Part shown: in pieces, positions 1 through 11,209 of the stretch | Layout: every line of letters begins with the position of its first letter | How positions within the stretch are numbered: the first letter of the stretch is position 1 | Source of the DNA: Lepisosteus oculatus | Taxonomy: Eukaryota; Chordata; Actinopteri; Semionotiformes; Lepisosteidae | Reading direction: 5' to 3' | Length of the DNA: 64,000 bases | Assembly (NCBI RefSeq): GCF_040954835.1 | Contig: NC_090697.1 | Coordinates: forward strand, 8,858,001-8,922,000 | Program-made: the position numbers and the translations under genes | The notes under the pieces: generated by a model | Database searches by the model: none | Told to the model about the DNA's origin: nothing | Seen by the model: the letters and a program-made list of their open reading frames with translations, nothing else

Positions 1-1950
1 CTCCAACACATTGCCGTCCATTTATGACCAATTCTAGATTTATCCTGTCCCCTTCCAAGTCTCTCTGTCTTCCTTCATATTCTGCTTTCCTGTAATTGTA
101 CACCCTTGGGAAGGCCAGACTGCTCATGCCCTGAGAGGAATTTAGGCAGGATACAGTATCTGGGTTAACACCCCTACTCCTCCGAACAGTGTCATAGAAT
201 CACTAATGAGCAATTAGTTAGGATTCTGCTTCACAGTTTCATCTTAAGAATGGTAGACATGCCACAGCAAACTGCCCATAGTTGGCATACTGTGGAGGAA
301 AGGGTGCCACCTACTGGCCCACACATACCACTGACAGCAGCAGCATGGTTCACTGTGGAGGTCTCTCACCTCTGTACTTTACAGACCATGCCATACATAG
401 CTAGTATTGTAAAATGTCTTGAGATTGGACTAGAAAGAAGAAACACTCGCACAGTGATCACAAAATCTTCAGCAAGGGCTACCAGGGGAAAGGAATGTCA
501 AAGTAGAAGGTGAAGCATTATTGCGGATGGTGAAGAGGAGACCAAAGATTAGCGAGAAAGGGCAGAGGAGAACTTCTCTCTTCTCAAACAAGACTTCAGC
601 CAGAGCGGTATTTTCCTTGATTTAGTACATGACACCAAACCTCTTTTGACCTTTACAAACAAGCATTCAACATGTTACGGCAAATTCAGATTTACATACA
701 GTAGATACCAAATAATGAGTTTGAGGAGAAAGCGTTTCACAGTACAGCATGAGACAGGTCCAAATTATTGGGCAGTAATAAATATAATTAGAATATGATC
801 CAGGAGGTAAAATCAAGACTTTTCCTTTCACACAATTCCATCATTTAATTTGACCCTTAATTTTTTTTACTGCATGTCATGACAGTTCAAAATGATTCTA
901 AGGGAAGTAATATCTGACCAAACTAATGAATTCAATCATTCTCATTTACACGGTTTGCCACTATCACTTGGCAACAAATTACTCAACAACTTTTCTTCAT
1001 CTCTCCACAGGTGCTTCAGTCGTTTTTCTACAGGATGTGAACATTTATTTTCCTTAGAGAAACAAAACAAATTTTACTTTATGTCCCTGAAGATGTGCTT
1101 CAAATAGCATGGATCAAAATGCCATTACTGCGAAAAAGATTGTGGACACAATTATCTCCTCAACTCCATTATGCAAAAGACATCTGACAACTTTACTTGT
1201 GTTCACATTGACCATAAACACTGTCATGAGTTTATACACCACTGCAGGATGAGTGGAATACATCAACTGAATTTCAGAAAGGAAAGCTGATTATTTATGG
1301 CCCGGGTTCTAACAGCATGACAATCCTAATCTTTAAATGTTGTCATATTTCTACAAACAAAATTAAATTTCCTGTGTTTTGATGAACGAGGAAACATAGC
1401 ACGCATCATCATCATCATCAATACAGGCCTACATTTTCACTGAAGTTGGGTGAAATTGAATATATGTCAAATGATATTGAATTAAACTTAATATATATAT
1501 TTTGTTCTCAACAAAAGTTGTCTCTGGCATTCCTGAAAAAAAAACAAAAAACAGGATGACGATGAAGAATGCAAGAAAGAGAAACAAGTTTAGAAATAAA
1601 CTAAAAAAGTCAGATGGACAGGATATCATTTTTCAGTTCATAGCGAGACAGTGTGGGTATGAACTGCAGTGAAAGGCAGCTATTCATCGACTAGCTCCAG
1701 CTCCGATTTCAGTGTTAGAACTGGCCTTGTGAGCCTCCTCCGTCAAAGGTACTAATTCACTGACCCCAGAACCTACATCACACACCGCGTCTCCAGCCTG
1801 ATCTTCACTAAGGAAGGAAACCATGGTCCACATTCTGGCTGGTAATCATGGCCACTCCACTAAAAGCCAAATATGAGAAAATATGGTAAGCGACTTTGGG
1901 ACGCGATTAATTCCCTCTACAAAGCTCTCTCTAAAAGTACAGACTTACTT
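1..1950. other. No gene recognised (probable MEI4 intron)
   Basis: AT-rich sequence with no convincing coding frame on either strand. A short acacccctactc block near 165-185 may be a SINE3-like scrap, and there is one (ATC)n run. Confidence 0.5.
1404..1420. repeat. (ATC)n short microsatellite
   Basis: Five to six perfect atc units. Confidence 0.8.
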
Positions 1951-1954
1951 CTCC

Positions 1955-2215
1955 ATCTCCTGGCTGGGGCCGCTGCACGCCAGAGACAGGGAGTGCCTAG
2001 GGATGGACATGCAGGTACAACGGAGACCCGCCAATCAAACCTAGCAAGTGTATCAGCGGGAGGCCAGAGGAAACTGGAGCACTGGGTTAAAACTCACACG
2101 GACATGGGGAGAACGGATCAACTCCAGAGAGACAAATCCCCCAGACGAGAACTGAACCCCAGACCTCGGGTGTGTAATTTAACAGCTCTTAGCTCCACAC
2201 CAGCATGCTGAATCA
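1955..2215 (-). mobile_element. Diverged tRNA-derived SINE (AFC/V-SINE-like core)
   Basis: The ordered blocks aggaaactggagcac, cacacggacatggggagaac and gaactgaaccccagacctcg correspond, on the minus strand, to the tRNA-like head with a B-box-like word followed by the conserved core of fish AFC/V-type SINEs. Considerable divergence and indels suggest an old copy. It lies in the far downstream MEI4 region. Confidence 0.5.
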
Positions 2216-4700
2216 CCCAAATGTGTTTTTTCCTCTGCAGTCGGGTGTCAACACGTCGTTTAATAAACTACAAGTCAATGGCACTGCAGATGCATTATAT
2301 AAAGTGCGTCTATTCATCTTCATTTGATAAAGGGACAGAATGCCCTTCCCAACTCAACTGTGACTGCATTTATTTAACACTTTTGACATGTAAATGATTG
2401 CACACAATTTAAAAGCTAATAAATGGAGATGCCAAGACAGTAACTGACAAAGGAATATTCTGCATTCAGGAATAAAGCATGCAGCACCAGGGCATCTACA
2501 GTATGTACTTATACGAAGACCAGCAAGACCACACAAGCTGAAGTTTGGAAACGAAGCAAATTCTCTGGCTGAACAGGAGGGTCGTGTTACATAATAACAT
2601 TAATACAGGGAAACGCCATGACTGACAGCAGGAACAAGCACAGTTATAGAAGTTATGAGGAACTCATAACTGAAAGTAATGAAACAATTCTGAAATTATT
2701 GAAATCATTCAAGTAAATTTACTTTTAAAGTCTGACACCTTCAACACAGTTTACAGGAGATAAGTCTTAAATGCCTTGAACGCCATACAGGGTGTTCCAC
2801 TTTAGTTGCTGAAAATTTGGAAAAGAACGTTTCCTAGTCCTTTAACCGTTTTGAAGACACTCAAACTGTCTTTACACATATTATGAATAACCTCTCGCCG
2901 TTTGAAGGCTGTCATTTTTCAACGGAGCAAGGGATAAACTGTGACATGGTTAGCATAATTGAAATGCACTGAGGTGGAAAATGCCGTTGACTTTGCAGCG
3001 CTGGAGAAGACAAAACAAAGGCGGCAAAAGTTAAACGAGGGAGCCTCATCCTTTGCACAAGCACATGCAAGGTAACATGAAGATATCTGACACAATATAA
3101 GCAGTCCAATTAAAAAGCAACACCTGAACAAATACTGAACAAGGAGCTTCAAGGACTTGGGGCAGTTTTGACAAATTTGAGTCACTCAGCTCTGAATAAC
3201 ACCCAGTCATTAATGACCGGCAATCATCACCCTATAAAATACACTGTTATTAATCCCAAGAACAGTACAGACATGAAAATCCATTTAAATCTTATAATAA
3301 TACACCTTAATAAGACAGACACTGACATACTGCACTCGTAGAAAAAGCCCAGCCTCTGAAATCGGTGTACGGATTTCCTACACTAAAATATCCCTGCCAG
3401 GAATGAGACAGTCCCCATTGTTTTTGCAAACATTTTAAAGGTGTTAATGTAAGATATTCATGCTGTCTTCCCCCCACCCCCATATAGGCTACCGGCCCCC
3501 TTTTTGTCTCCCTGCTTATCAGACTAGCACTCAGGGGGCAGGAGAGAACGGCCCACTGTGTTAGACGTATGAAGTACCCTTTTGCTTTCAGCAGTTTATA
3601 ACACAAAATTTATCACCACATTATTCCAGAGTGAATAACACAGCACAACAATTGTGAACGGAAAAAAAAACTGACAAAAAGAAAATGCCAGTCTTTGTCT
3701 AAATAACATTACAATAAATACAGCTTTGGAATTGCAGAGAATTATGTTCTTTTCTAATACAAGAAGAAAACATTGGCATTTTATATTTATATTTATCTTG
3801 CAGCCTTACTATTTACTGTAGCGGTATAAGTAACTGGCGATGCTTCGATAATTGTTAGCTTGCTGCAGAGACACTACTTCCAAAGAAACAAAAAATGTTA
3901 GCAAGGATGACAGTCCTTTGTGCCGTACATGTGGAGAAAAGAAGCCTTTTAGCACACGAGCTGTCACCAAGATAAGCATTTATCTAAGAGGATTCAGTCC
4001 CCATTTGCCTTGCTTTTTTATTTATTTCCTTTTTAAAGAGCACAATACAGTGGTTTCGATGAACCCCACCTGCTGTCAATGAGCTGTATATACACCACTT
4101 GGTAAGAAGCAATCCACAAAAATGGCACTGCAATTGATGTCTCCTCGGTCATGTTATAAACACGCTTTGAAATCATGACAAAAGAGCACATCACGGGTAG
4201 CACGTCCGCAGAACCTTGTCAGCTGAAAAGGTGCAGAACAGAAAAATCATCTTATGGCAAAGCTGATGCAGGTTTGTCTGTCTCCAGCAGATAACCGCAC
4301 ATAGAGTAACTCTAGTTTCCAACACACTGCAGCAGATGTTACTACTCACACTGCACACCACAAAACCACCACAGCTAGTGCACAAAAAATGGAAATACCT
4401 GGGTAAATGAGGGATTATTCACATAGGTGTGCTTTGTTTCTTTTCTTCTCTTTTCAGCTTGGCAAAAAACCTTTACTTGTCCCTTTATTAAAAACTATTC
4501 TAGCAGACTTCAGGTTAGGTATAAAAATGTTGTTCAGGCCTGGTTGCCTGTAATTCTGACTGAAACGAAGAGACCTCAGTGACTTTGTGATAGCTGAAGT
4601 GCGTTCTGCTGATTCTACCTGAGTATCAGTGTCTAAGGTCATGTCAGCATAGAACTCCGAAAGAAAGACACTATCAGTACAGGACAACAGTGGGCAGAAC
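2216..4700. other. No gene recognised (probable MEI4 intron)
   Basis: Open frames up to 99 codons on the minus strand (3307-3606) lack family resemblance and have no splice context I trust. acagggtgttccac near 2789 resembles a transposon terminus, but no partner end was found. Confidence 0.45.
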
Positions 4701-4703
4701 CAC

Positions 4704-4766
4704 AAACTTCAGGATCATGATATCTGCGTATTAATTCAATACGCAGATATCATGATCCTGAAGTTT
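4704..4766. repeat. Perfect 29-bp inverted repeat with 5-nt loop
   Basis: The left arm 4704-4732 is the exact reverse complement of the right arm 4738-4766; the spacer aattc is at 4733-4737. The right arm is also the end of the coding-like fragment at 4767-5075, so the left arm is an inverted copy of that end. Such snap-back duplications arise by template switching during repair or reverse transcription. Confidence 0.95.
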
Positions 4767-5075
4767 TTGCAGGGCAAAACAGGAGACCAGCTCCTCAGAC
4801 CAATTGACTGGTTCATTTCTCCTGGTTGTGGATGCACCTATCCCTTCAAAAGCCAGGTCAAAGCTAATCACAGCTTCATGGTTCCGAATGATCATCTTCA
4901 CCCCATACTGCAGCAGCTCTTTCCTGTCGCGAGGGGCGTCTTCCAGAATGACAATGTCCTCATCCTCTGAGCCCAGAGGTCTGATGAGCCTGAAACTGAT
5001 GCTCTCCACACATCCTAATCTTCTTCTCAGTCTCCAGGTTATCGGAATCTAATCGAGCCTGTGACAGCAGCTTAC
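4767..5075 (-). pseudogene. Decayed coding fragment of unrecognised origin
   Basis: Read on the minus strand, about 5009 to 4767 gives an open frame of clearly protein-like composition (it includes SFRLIRPLGSEDEDIVILED, then ELLQYGVKMIIRNHEAVISF and NEPVNWSEELVSCFALQKLQ). Immediately upstream, around 5000-5075, another frame reads ARLDSDNLETEKKI, which looks like the natural N-ward continuation after a one-base frameshift near 5005. A long well-composed frame with a shift, no clear splice sites, and termination inside a hairpin suggest a processed or truncated copy rather than a live exon. I do not recognise the parent protein. It sits within the MEI4 region on the same strand, but it does not resemble the missing MEI4 C-terminus. 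Confidence 0.4.
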
Positions 5076-5669
5076 ATCAGCCAGATGAGAGCTGATACAC
5101 TGGGAAGGTGCATACTGGCCTTAATGGCCACACGAGGTGAAACAACACTCAATCAAATGGCTTTGTAATGGTGTCGCCATCTTTTGTCTACTACCTGTAA
5201 GCATCTGGCACAAAGAACACACTGCAGAGAGATCACAGAAGCAGTTTTAAGTAGAATTCCAAAGGGATCTGTATAAGGGCCACAGCTCATCCGGATTTCT
5301 TTCAATGCTCCGGATTCTGCACCAGTGGGTAAAGTAGTTACTAAATAATTAGGATAAGTAAACACTGTAGAATCCGTTAAAGAAATTCAATTTCAAGACT
5401 GGGATTAAATGTAATATACAAAAGTGTAGACTTTTATAGTAGTTCAAGTTGGGAGCTGCGTCTGCATGCACAGGTTGCGAAGGAACAAGTTAAAGGTTTA
5501 TTCCATGCTGAAAAATGTGTTCCTTTGAAGAGTTTTATATGCAGGTAGCAAAAATAAGCTACAAATATAAAATCAACAATGATCTTGACCAAGGAACTCA
5601 CTCAACATCATTGCTGCTTAATTTACTTCCTTTAGGAAGGGAAGTTAATAAATTATAGTTATTTTGGGC

Positions 5670-6215
5670 CACATTTGGGAACAACTCGACACTCTCTCGA
5701 ATCACTCCAAAGAAGAGGATTCCTGGGATGAAAGGAATGTCCAACTCTGACAAGTTAAAAGAACTGACAAGAACAAAGAAAACTGCGAGAGGTCCTGATT
5801 TAAGTATTCAACGTCCTCAAAGACTCTGACTAAGAAAAAACCCTATGAACTTCCTCAGAATCAGCGATGATACATGAACCAGAGTACACAAACTAAAAGT
5901 AAAGGGACAGTGCCTTCACATCTATGAAGAGGAGCCACTTCCTTACAAAACAGGTTATGGGAGTCTGGAACAAGCCACCTATCACACCCAGCGCCGATAC
6001 CTTAGCGTCTTTCAAAAAACAGCAGGATGAGATCCTCAAGTCAGTGAGCCACAAGCGCCCTGTGACTTGCTCGTGCGCAGTCAGCCAAGTAAAAAAAAAG
6101 AATGCCAAAATGCCAATCCATCAGAAAAGGAACAAAATAAGTGCAGGTTTAATAAGGGAAACCAAACAACAACAAATAGGCAAACAGAAAAAAAAACTAC
6201 AGGTTATTACAAAAC
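5670..6215 (+). mobile_element. CR1/L2-like LINE 3' end
   Basis: gcgagaggtcctgatttaag then tattcaacgtcctcaaagac corresponds to the R-R-x-R-G-D-L-I-x-x-F-K-x-L-K block near the C-terminus of the LINE ORF; gggagtctggaacaagccac to the V-W-N-K-L block; caggatgagatcctcaag follows. Same family as the copies at 24.4, 44.9 and 55.5 kb. Confidence 0.75.
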
Positions 6216-7330
6216 TTGAATCTAGTTTATAAGGCTCTGTAGCCTAACACAAGACGGTGGAGCAGACAGACACAAGACAACATAAGATTCACAACAGGTA
6301 ACGCACTATAGAAAAAAAACCTTTTTCAGTTCATAATTTTACAGTAAGAAAATGTATGCTTTATTAAGACTGAGAGGTAAGGTTGCTATCTAGTTACGAA
6401 ACCTAGATTTCAGGTTTTTGTTTCCCAAGACAAGCAAAACAGTAATTCAGTGGCAAGATGCCAGGATTAACAGTCATGTCGACAAAGTACTACAAGGATA
6501 CTACTAAAATTAAATTAAACTACTAAAATAGACATTTCATTGCCAGCAACTACTGCTGCACGCTGTATTGTTGTGCATTTGATAAATAAACTTTTATTTG
6601 ATTTAATTTGAAATAAAACAGCAACTTCTCAAATAACCATGTTTTTCAGTAACATTTCTGAGTCTCTGAAATTGAATTCTAAGATTTTCTTTTTCCTGAA
6701 AGATTTTCTGAGAAAAACATAAGAATAAGAGACAGCTACATATCTTTTATACACAGCTGTGTGAAAACGAGAGTGAGGAAAAGCATCGTATTTTCTAAGT
6801 TTAACATCAAACTCTGAAGGCCCTGTTATATGTGGAAATGTTGGAGATTCTCAGAACCGTTTAGTCAAATGTCACATAACTCTTATCGTTCCCAGACATT
6901 ATGAAGACCTAACACACTGTGTAAGCCCAGCTTTGTCATTTCCTCCAAGTCTTCACTACGTCCGATAATAATCTCAAGGCTTTTACAGCACTTTTAATAC
7001 AGCATTATCACACAGCTTTGATGCTTCTCCTTATCAGACACATTTCTGATAGCAATTCCTTAAATACCCTCCACCAGAGTACACACTTTAATTAGTGGCA
7101 CTTAATCAAGACTTGCCATTAAAACTTGCTAAGTGATTAATAGACGGTATTAAAAGATTTTACATTTGCACGGTATAAAATGATATTGATATTAACCAGA
7201 TTGAAATACTCATCTTATATGAAAAAAAATACTTTTTTGGGAAGGGGCAAAGAAAATTAAAAACGACAGTGCAAGTGACACCCTAGATGTCGTTTCAAAA
7301 GCAACTAAAAAGAACCAGCTTTCTAATCAC
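6216..7330. other. MEI4 intron sequence, nothing further seen
   Basis: AT-rich sequence between the LINE fragment and the donor of the MEI4 central exon. No conserved coding block resembling the missing MEI4 C-terminus on the minus strand. Confidence 0.5.
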
Positions 7331-7336
7331 ACTTAC

Positions 7337-7878
7337 CCTATTGAGCTGGTTATTTTCCAGTATTAAACTCGTAAACTCCTTCAGGAACTCTTCCATTTTC
7401 TTCACAAACTGGGTGCAGGCCTGCTCACACGACGTCCCCTGTTCCACTGCACCTGCAACAGCCTGGCCAGCCTCAAGGAGAAGCGAGCTGGGAAGGACAG
7501 CCTCACAGTCTCGGTACAAGAACGACACGCAGTCCAGCAACTGGCAGACAGAATCTCTTATTATGCTATAGTTCTGGTCAGAAGCAAGGGGGTCGGGTGT
7601 TGCGTTTCCCAACTCCTTGATTCTTCTGAGACCCAGTACATTTCGTAAAAACTTGGTGTGGAAATGAACGGCTTTGACCTTCTTGCTTTCGAAGTTCCAA
7701 GCCTCGAACGCGACCTCGCGCCTCGAAGAGGCCTGCTGCACGGCCAGGTCCCCGAGTTCCTGACTCGGGGGCAGGCTCCCCATGTTTCCGGTGTCGCATC
7801 CGGAATCTTCTTCCGGATTCGGCTCGTGGCTCGTGGAACACAGGACGTCTTGAGACAGTATTTCCACGGAGCTCTCTC
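7337..7878 (-). CDS. mei4: MEI4, second coding exon (central part)
   Basis: This is the large central exon of MEI4: 542 nt, two bases completing the split Gly codon and then 180 codons. The acceptor is ctttttgtttcag just before 7878. The donor is gtaagt at 7336-7331 after an AGG codon, phase 0, close to consensus. Alignable blocks with mammalian MEI4, in order, are: EDSGCD; a helix with H-x-x-F-L-x-x-x-L-x-L-x-x-x-x-E-x-G-N; DSVCQLLDCVSFLYR (human has D-S-V-F-Q-L-L-D); E-A-x-x-x-x-A-x-x-V; and KKMEEFLKE...ILENNQLN (human K-K-L-E-E-F then G-N-N-H-I-N). Spliced to the previous exon it gives about 259 residues against roughly 385 in human, so about one third of the protein is missing. I found no matching reading frame between 1 and 7330 on this strand, so the remaining exon or exons probably lie beyond the left edge. 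The exon is clearly GC-richer than its introns. No internal stop, so the gene looks functional. Confidence 0.88.
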
Positions 7879-7984
7879 CTGAAACAAAAAGGTGGAAGCC
7901 TTCAGCAAGAGGGCCTGGCTCGTCTTTCACACAAGAGCCCCAACCTCGGGTCCCGGAGGGCCTGGTGTTGTCGTTCCGACTTCA

Positions 7985-8295
7985 GCAGTCCATTAAACAT
8001 CCGCCCGTTTTCTAATCCGCTGATCCCGTTGCAGGGATGCAAGGGGGAGTCAGTGCCTATCCTGGCAAGCAAAATACACCCCTTCGGGCCGCCTGTCCAT
8101 CACAGGGCTGTCAGACACACACGCTGAATTTGTAAAGAAGTCAATTAACCAACCAGCTTGTATTCGGACTTTGGGAGGAAACCAGAGCCTCTGGAGGAAA
8201 CCGACGCAAACATGGAGAGACCATGCAAACTCCACACAGGTAGCAGCCAAGGAATGGAGTGCAAGGCATCAATTCTAACCACTGCTGCTCTTAAA
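7985..8295 (-). mobile_element. tRNA-derived SINE (AFC/V-SINE-like), near full length
   Basis: On the plus strand it runs cgcccgttttctaatccgct, cctatcctggcaagcaaaat, tgggaggaaaccagagcctc, catgcaaactccacacagg and ctaaccactgctgctc; the reverse complement is the order tRNA-like head, core, tail. It lies 100 bp upstream of the MEI4 central exon, inside the intron. Confidence 0.7.
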
Positions 8296-8559
8296 CAATT
8301 CACCTGTATCATCTTGTTAGATACGGGATTTCTTGAAAGGTCATTTACAATTGACTACTCAAAGCATTCACTTTATTTAAAGTACAGCTACATACTGTAT
8401 AAAGCTTTATAACTATCAGATTACTCCCTTATTTACATCATCATACTCCCTTTTCAACATTATCTGTACCTTTTGTCTTCTTTTACCCCATTCTCAGTTT
8501 GGACGCACCCCATTTCCCCACACGCCTATCATCTTTAAACTGAAAGTGAACCTTTTTTA

Positions 8560-9245
8560 CAGGGGAAGGTGATGAAGGAAAAAAAGTGAGTGCCAAAGGG
8601 ATCGGTACTAAACCCACTGCTGTTCCTAAGTCCAAATCAGTAATCGAGGGAAGTCTGCAGATGATACCAAAGCGTGAGGATAAGCAAACATTGTAGAGCC
8701 CGCAAAAGAAATAAACAAAGATTTTAATAAAATTCTCAAGAATGGGCAAAGACTTGGCCGATGATCTAACCCTGAACATAGACAAGTACAGGGTGTTGCT
8801 TGCAGGGACTGTAGTAAAGACAAACTATGCACACAACATGGGAAATGTAGAGCCTGATGAGGTTACTTATGAAAATGACTTTTATGTTGAGATGTTTTTC
8901 AATATGGGGAAACAGTTAACAAGACAATTTTAGGATATACAGTATAGTTACTAATTTAGAGATGCCCTTTGGAAAACACATTAAGAATATTGTGGACATG
9001 TTACAAACAAAATATGTCTGCTTTGGAATCAGTCCCAAGCGAAGTAACCAGATATATTCCAGGGTTTAAAGGAATAAGGAAAGTCCAACACTGACAGGTT
9101 GAAAATGCTGAACTGTGGACATTTAAAACACAGAACAGAAGGCATATCTTTACCAAAAGAGATGTAGGAGTATGAAACAAGCTATAGTGTGTTGAAAAGG
9201 TAAGAAAACACCCTTAAGATTTTATGGTTTAACATATTTAAACAT
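8560..9245 (+). mobile_element. CR1/L2-like LINE, RT and 3' end remnant
   Basis: VPKGSVLNPLLFL at about 8589-8628 is the RT G-x-P-Q-G-S-V-L-G-P motif, SADDTK near 8650 the catalytic D-D motif, and DLADDLTLNIDKYRVL the following N-x-D-K-x-K-V-L block. The 3' part (ctttggaatcagtcccaagc, gtatgaaacaagct) matches other copies in the window. It sits in the MEI4 intron. Confidence 0.75.
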
Positions 9246-9599
9246 ACTTGGCCTTCACCTCGTCCTCACCAAGTCATAACAGCAGATAAAACTTAATTTA
9301 ACCTATACCACAAAAAATAGACAGTCATTATTTATTTATTTTTAAAAAATCTGCCATCATAAGATATCCGAGATCTTTGTGCACTGGCTGACTCAAAGGT
9401 GGAGCTGTTTGGCCATAATGCAAAACAACATGTTTGGCGAAAACCAAACACTGTTTAGACCAGAAGAACCAGCCATCAAGCACAGTGGTGGGCGTGATTT
9501 GAGCCTCGTTTGCGGACTCAGGATCTGGACGTGTTGCTGTCCTTGATTTTATCGCTGATTCCACAGTGTACCAGACTGTTCAAGAGGAAAATGCAGAGT

Positions 9600-9885
9600 A
9601 CAGACCTAAAGGCGCCGTCCTTCAGATGAGACGTGAAACCAAGGTCCTGACTCTCTGTGGTCCTTAAAAATCCCAGGGTGTTTCTCAAAAAGAGTAGGGG
9701 TGTAACCCTGGTGTCCTGGCCAAATTTCCCATTGGCCCTTACCAATCATGGCCTCCTAATAATCCCTATCTATGAACTGGCTTCATCACTCTGTTCTCCT
9801 CCACACTGAGAGCTGATGTGTAGTGAGTGTACTGGTGTACTATGGCTGCCATCGCATCATCCAGGTGGATGTGTAGGCAATTATT
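9600..9885 (+). mobile_element. SINE3-like element body, plus orientation
   Basis: This is the reverse complement of the 23875-24250 element: it runs ggcgccgtccttcagatgag, cctggtgtcctggccaaatt, ccaatcatggcctcctaata, and ends tcatccaggtgg. It lies in the MEI4 intron between the two known coding exons, truncated at the 5' end, and is followed by the (TTAA)n array. Confidence 0.7.
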
Positions 9886-9892
9886 AATTAAA

Positions 9893-9950
9893 GTGAATTA
9901 ATTAATTAATTAATTAATTAATTAATTAATTAATTAATTAATTAATTAAA
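9893..9950. repeat. (TTAA)n microsatellite
   Basis: About 14 copies of the tetranucleotide aatt/attaa register, almost uninterrupted, in the MEI4 intron just past the end of the SINE3-like copy. Confidence 0.95.
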
Positions 9951-10019
9951 CCCCACAGAGGTGCTGTAGCAGGACTTAAAGAAAGCATTGCATACACGAA
10001 AGCCCTAAAACAACACAAA

Positions 10020-10345
10020 AGTGAAGCAGTTCTCTAAGGAAGAGTGGGCCAGAATTCCTTCAAGGCGATACGAGAGACTGATCAACTCTTTCAGGAAACA
10101 TTTAATTCAAACATCTAGCTGCCAAAGGGGGTGTCACAAGTCAGTGAATCAAGGTTTTTCACACATAGATATTGAATGCTGCCTGATGTTTTGTAAAATA
10201 AAAGATGGAAAAGTAGACTTTGTGTGTGTTATTGGTGAAACCAGGTCAATTTTATCTACTATTAGTACTTGATGTGGACTATGCAAAGGTCAAATGTGTC
10301 TAAATATGTTACATCATAAAATCTTAAGGGGGTGTACTTTTTCAC
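10020..10345 (+). mobile_element. Tc1/mariner-like transposon 3' remnant
   Basis: An open frame at 10021-10272 begins with residues resembling the C-terminal end of Tc1-like transposases (EEWARIPSRRYERLINSFRK, similar to the E-E-W-A-x-I-P block). The noncoding part is typical of a transposon 3' end and finishes with gggggtgtactttttcacca. Only the last part of the element remains, inside the MEI4 intron. Superfamily assignment is moderate. Confidence 0.55.
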
Positions 10346-10974
10346 CACACTGTACTCAGCCATGTTGCTGAAGGTGATGCCCTGGCTTCTTTCAAGAAAC
10401 CGGCTCCTATATACCAAAGAGGCTAGAGGGGTCCAATGGCTTCCATTTATTTAATCAATTTCTTAATCAATTTAATTGGTTTGACTTAATCAGATCAATT
10501 TAACAATGACTCGTGGCTGTTTGGGTACTGGTGCTTAAATAATACCTAGTGAAGCTGCACAAACTTCAAGACCCATTTAAAGAAAGGCATCACATACAGT
10601 CTGTGAAAGCAAAGATTCACCTGTGTTCAAAGGTCATTACTGTCCTTTCTATTATGCAGACACAGCTCAGTGATTTGCCACTTGCATGTTTAATTCTTGT
10701 AGCTATGAATACCCTGCTACAGTAAGCTTAGAGTAATATATGTATTAATACATGCTTAAGCATAAGCATTGCATCGCACTCGTGCATATGACAAATAAAC
10801 TAAACTGAACTTAAGTCTGTTTTGGCTTCATTGCTATTACATGTACTGTATGCCCTTTCAAATGTACCTGTATATAAAATAGTGATACTTAAAGCAATTT
10901 AAACTAAGCAGCCAGTAATCTCACAAAACATTCTCTACATTTAGCACTAACAAGTAAAGGGAAAAGTACTGTAC

Positions 10975-11209
10975 CTCTTTCACCCCTGCTTTCTGGTCTA
11001 GAGAGCATTTTGGTGAGAAAGAGTTCCTGTTGTAGTTGTAATACTTTCTCCTGAAGTTCCTCTGCTTTCGCCTTCCAGCTCTCATCTCTGCTCTGAAGCC
11101 TGGTGACCAGATATTCTGTGTACTGCCTCCCACTTTGCTCTGGCGGTTTATTAAGGATGATAGCGAGGGCCAGACCTAGCTCTGCTGTCCTGCGGTACCA
11201 GGTTTGCAT
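10975..11209 (-). CDS. mei4: MEI4, first coding exon (N-terminal part)
   Basis: MEI4 is a meiosis-specific chromosome-axis protein that works with REC114 and IHO1 to allow SPO11/TOPOVIBL to make DNA double-strand breaks. This exon encodes 78 residues plus one base. It opens MQTWYRRTAELGLALAII, matching the vertebrate MEI4 N-terminus (a W-Y-x-R-T start followed by L-A-L-A-I-I), and contains REYTE/GRQYTEYL-like and W-x-K-x-E-x-L-x-x-x-V-x-Q-L-x-Q-x-L positions typical of the helical N-terminal segment. In the family this segment is the REC114-binding part. A polypyrimidine tract and cag acceptor end at 11218 and the exon runs from 11217, with eight untranslated bases before the ATG at 11209-11207. 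The exon therefore follows an upstream noncoding exon. The donor is gtacag after 10975, phase 1, which fits the acceptor of the exon at 7878. Identity is from remembered family similarity and is strong. Confidence 0.88.

Noticed and set aside
3307-3606. 99-codon minus-strand frame considered as the missing MEI4 exon
   Set aside because: No resemblance to the MEI4 C-terminal part and no phase-0 acceptor in register.
4454-4705. 83-codon minus-strand frame next to the hairpin
   Set aside because: It lies past the inverted repeat and does not continue the coding fragment in a recognisable way; probably noncoding sequence. An AATAAA on this strand near 4490 could be an old 3' end, but this is weak.
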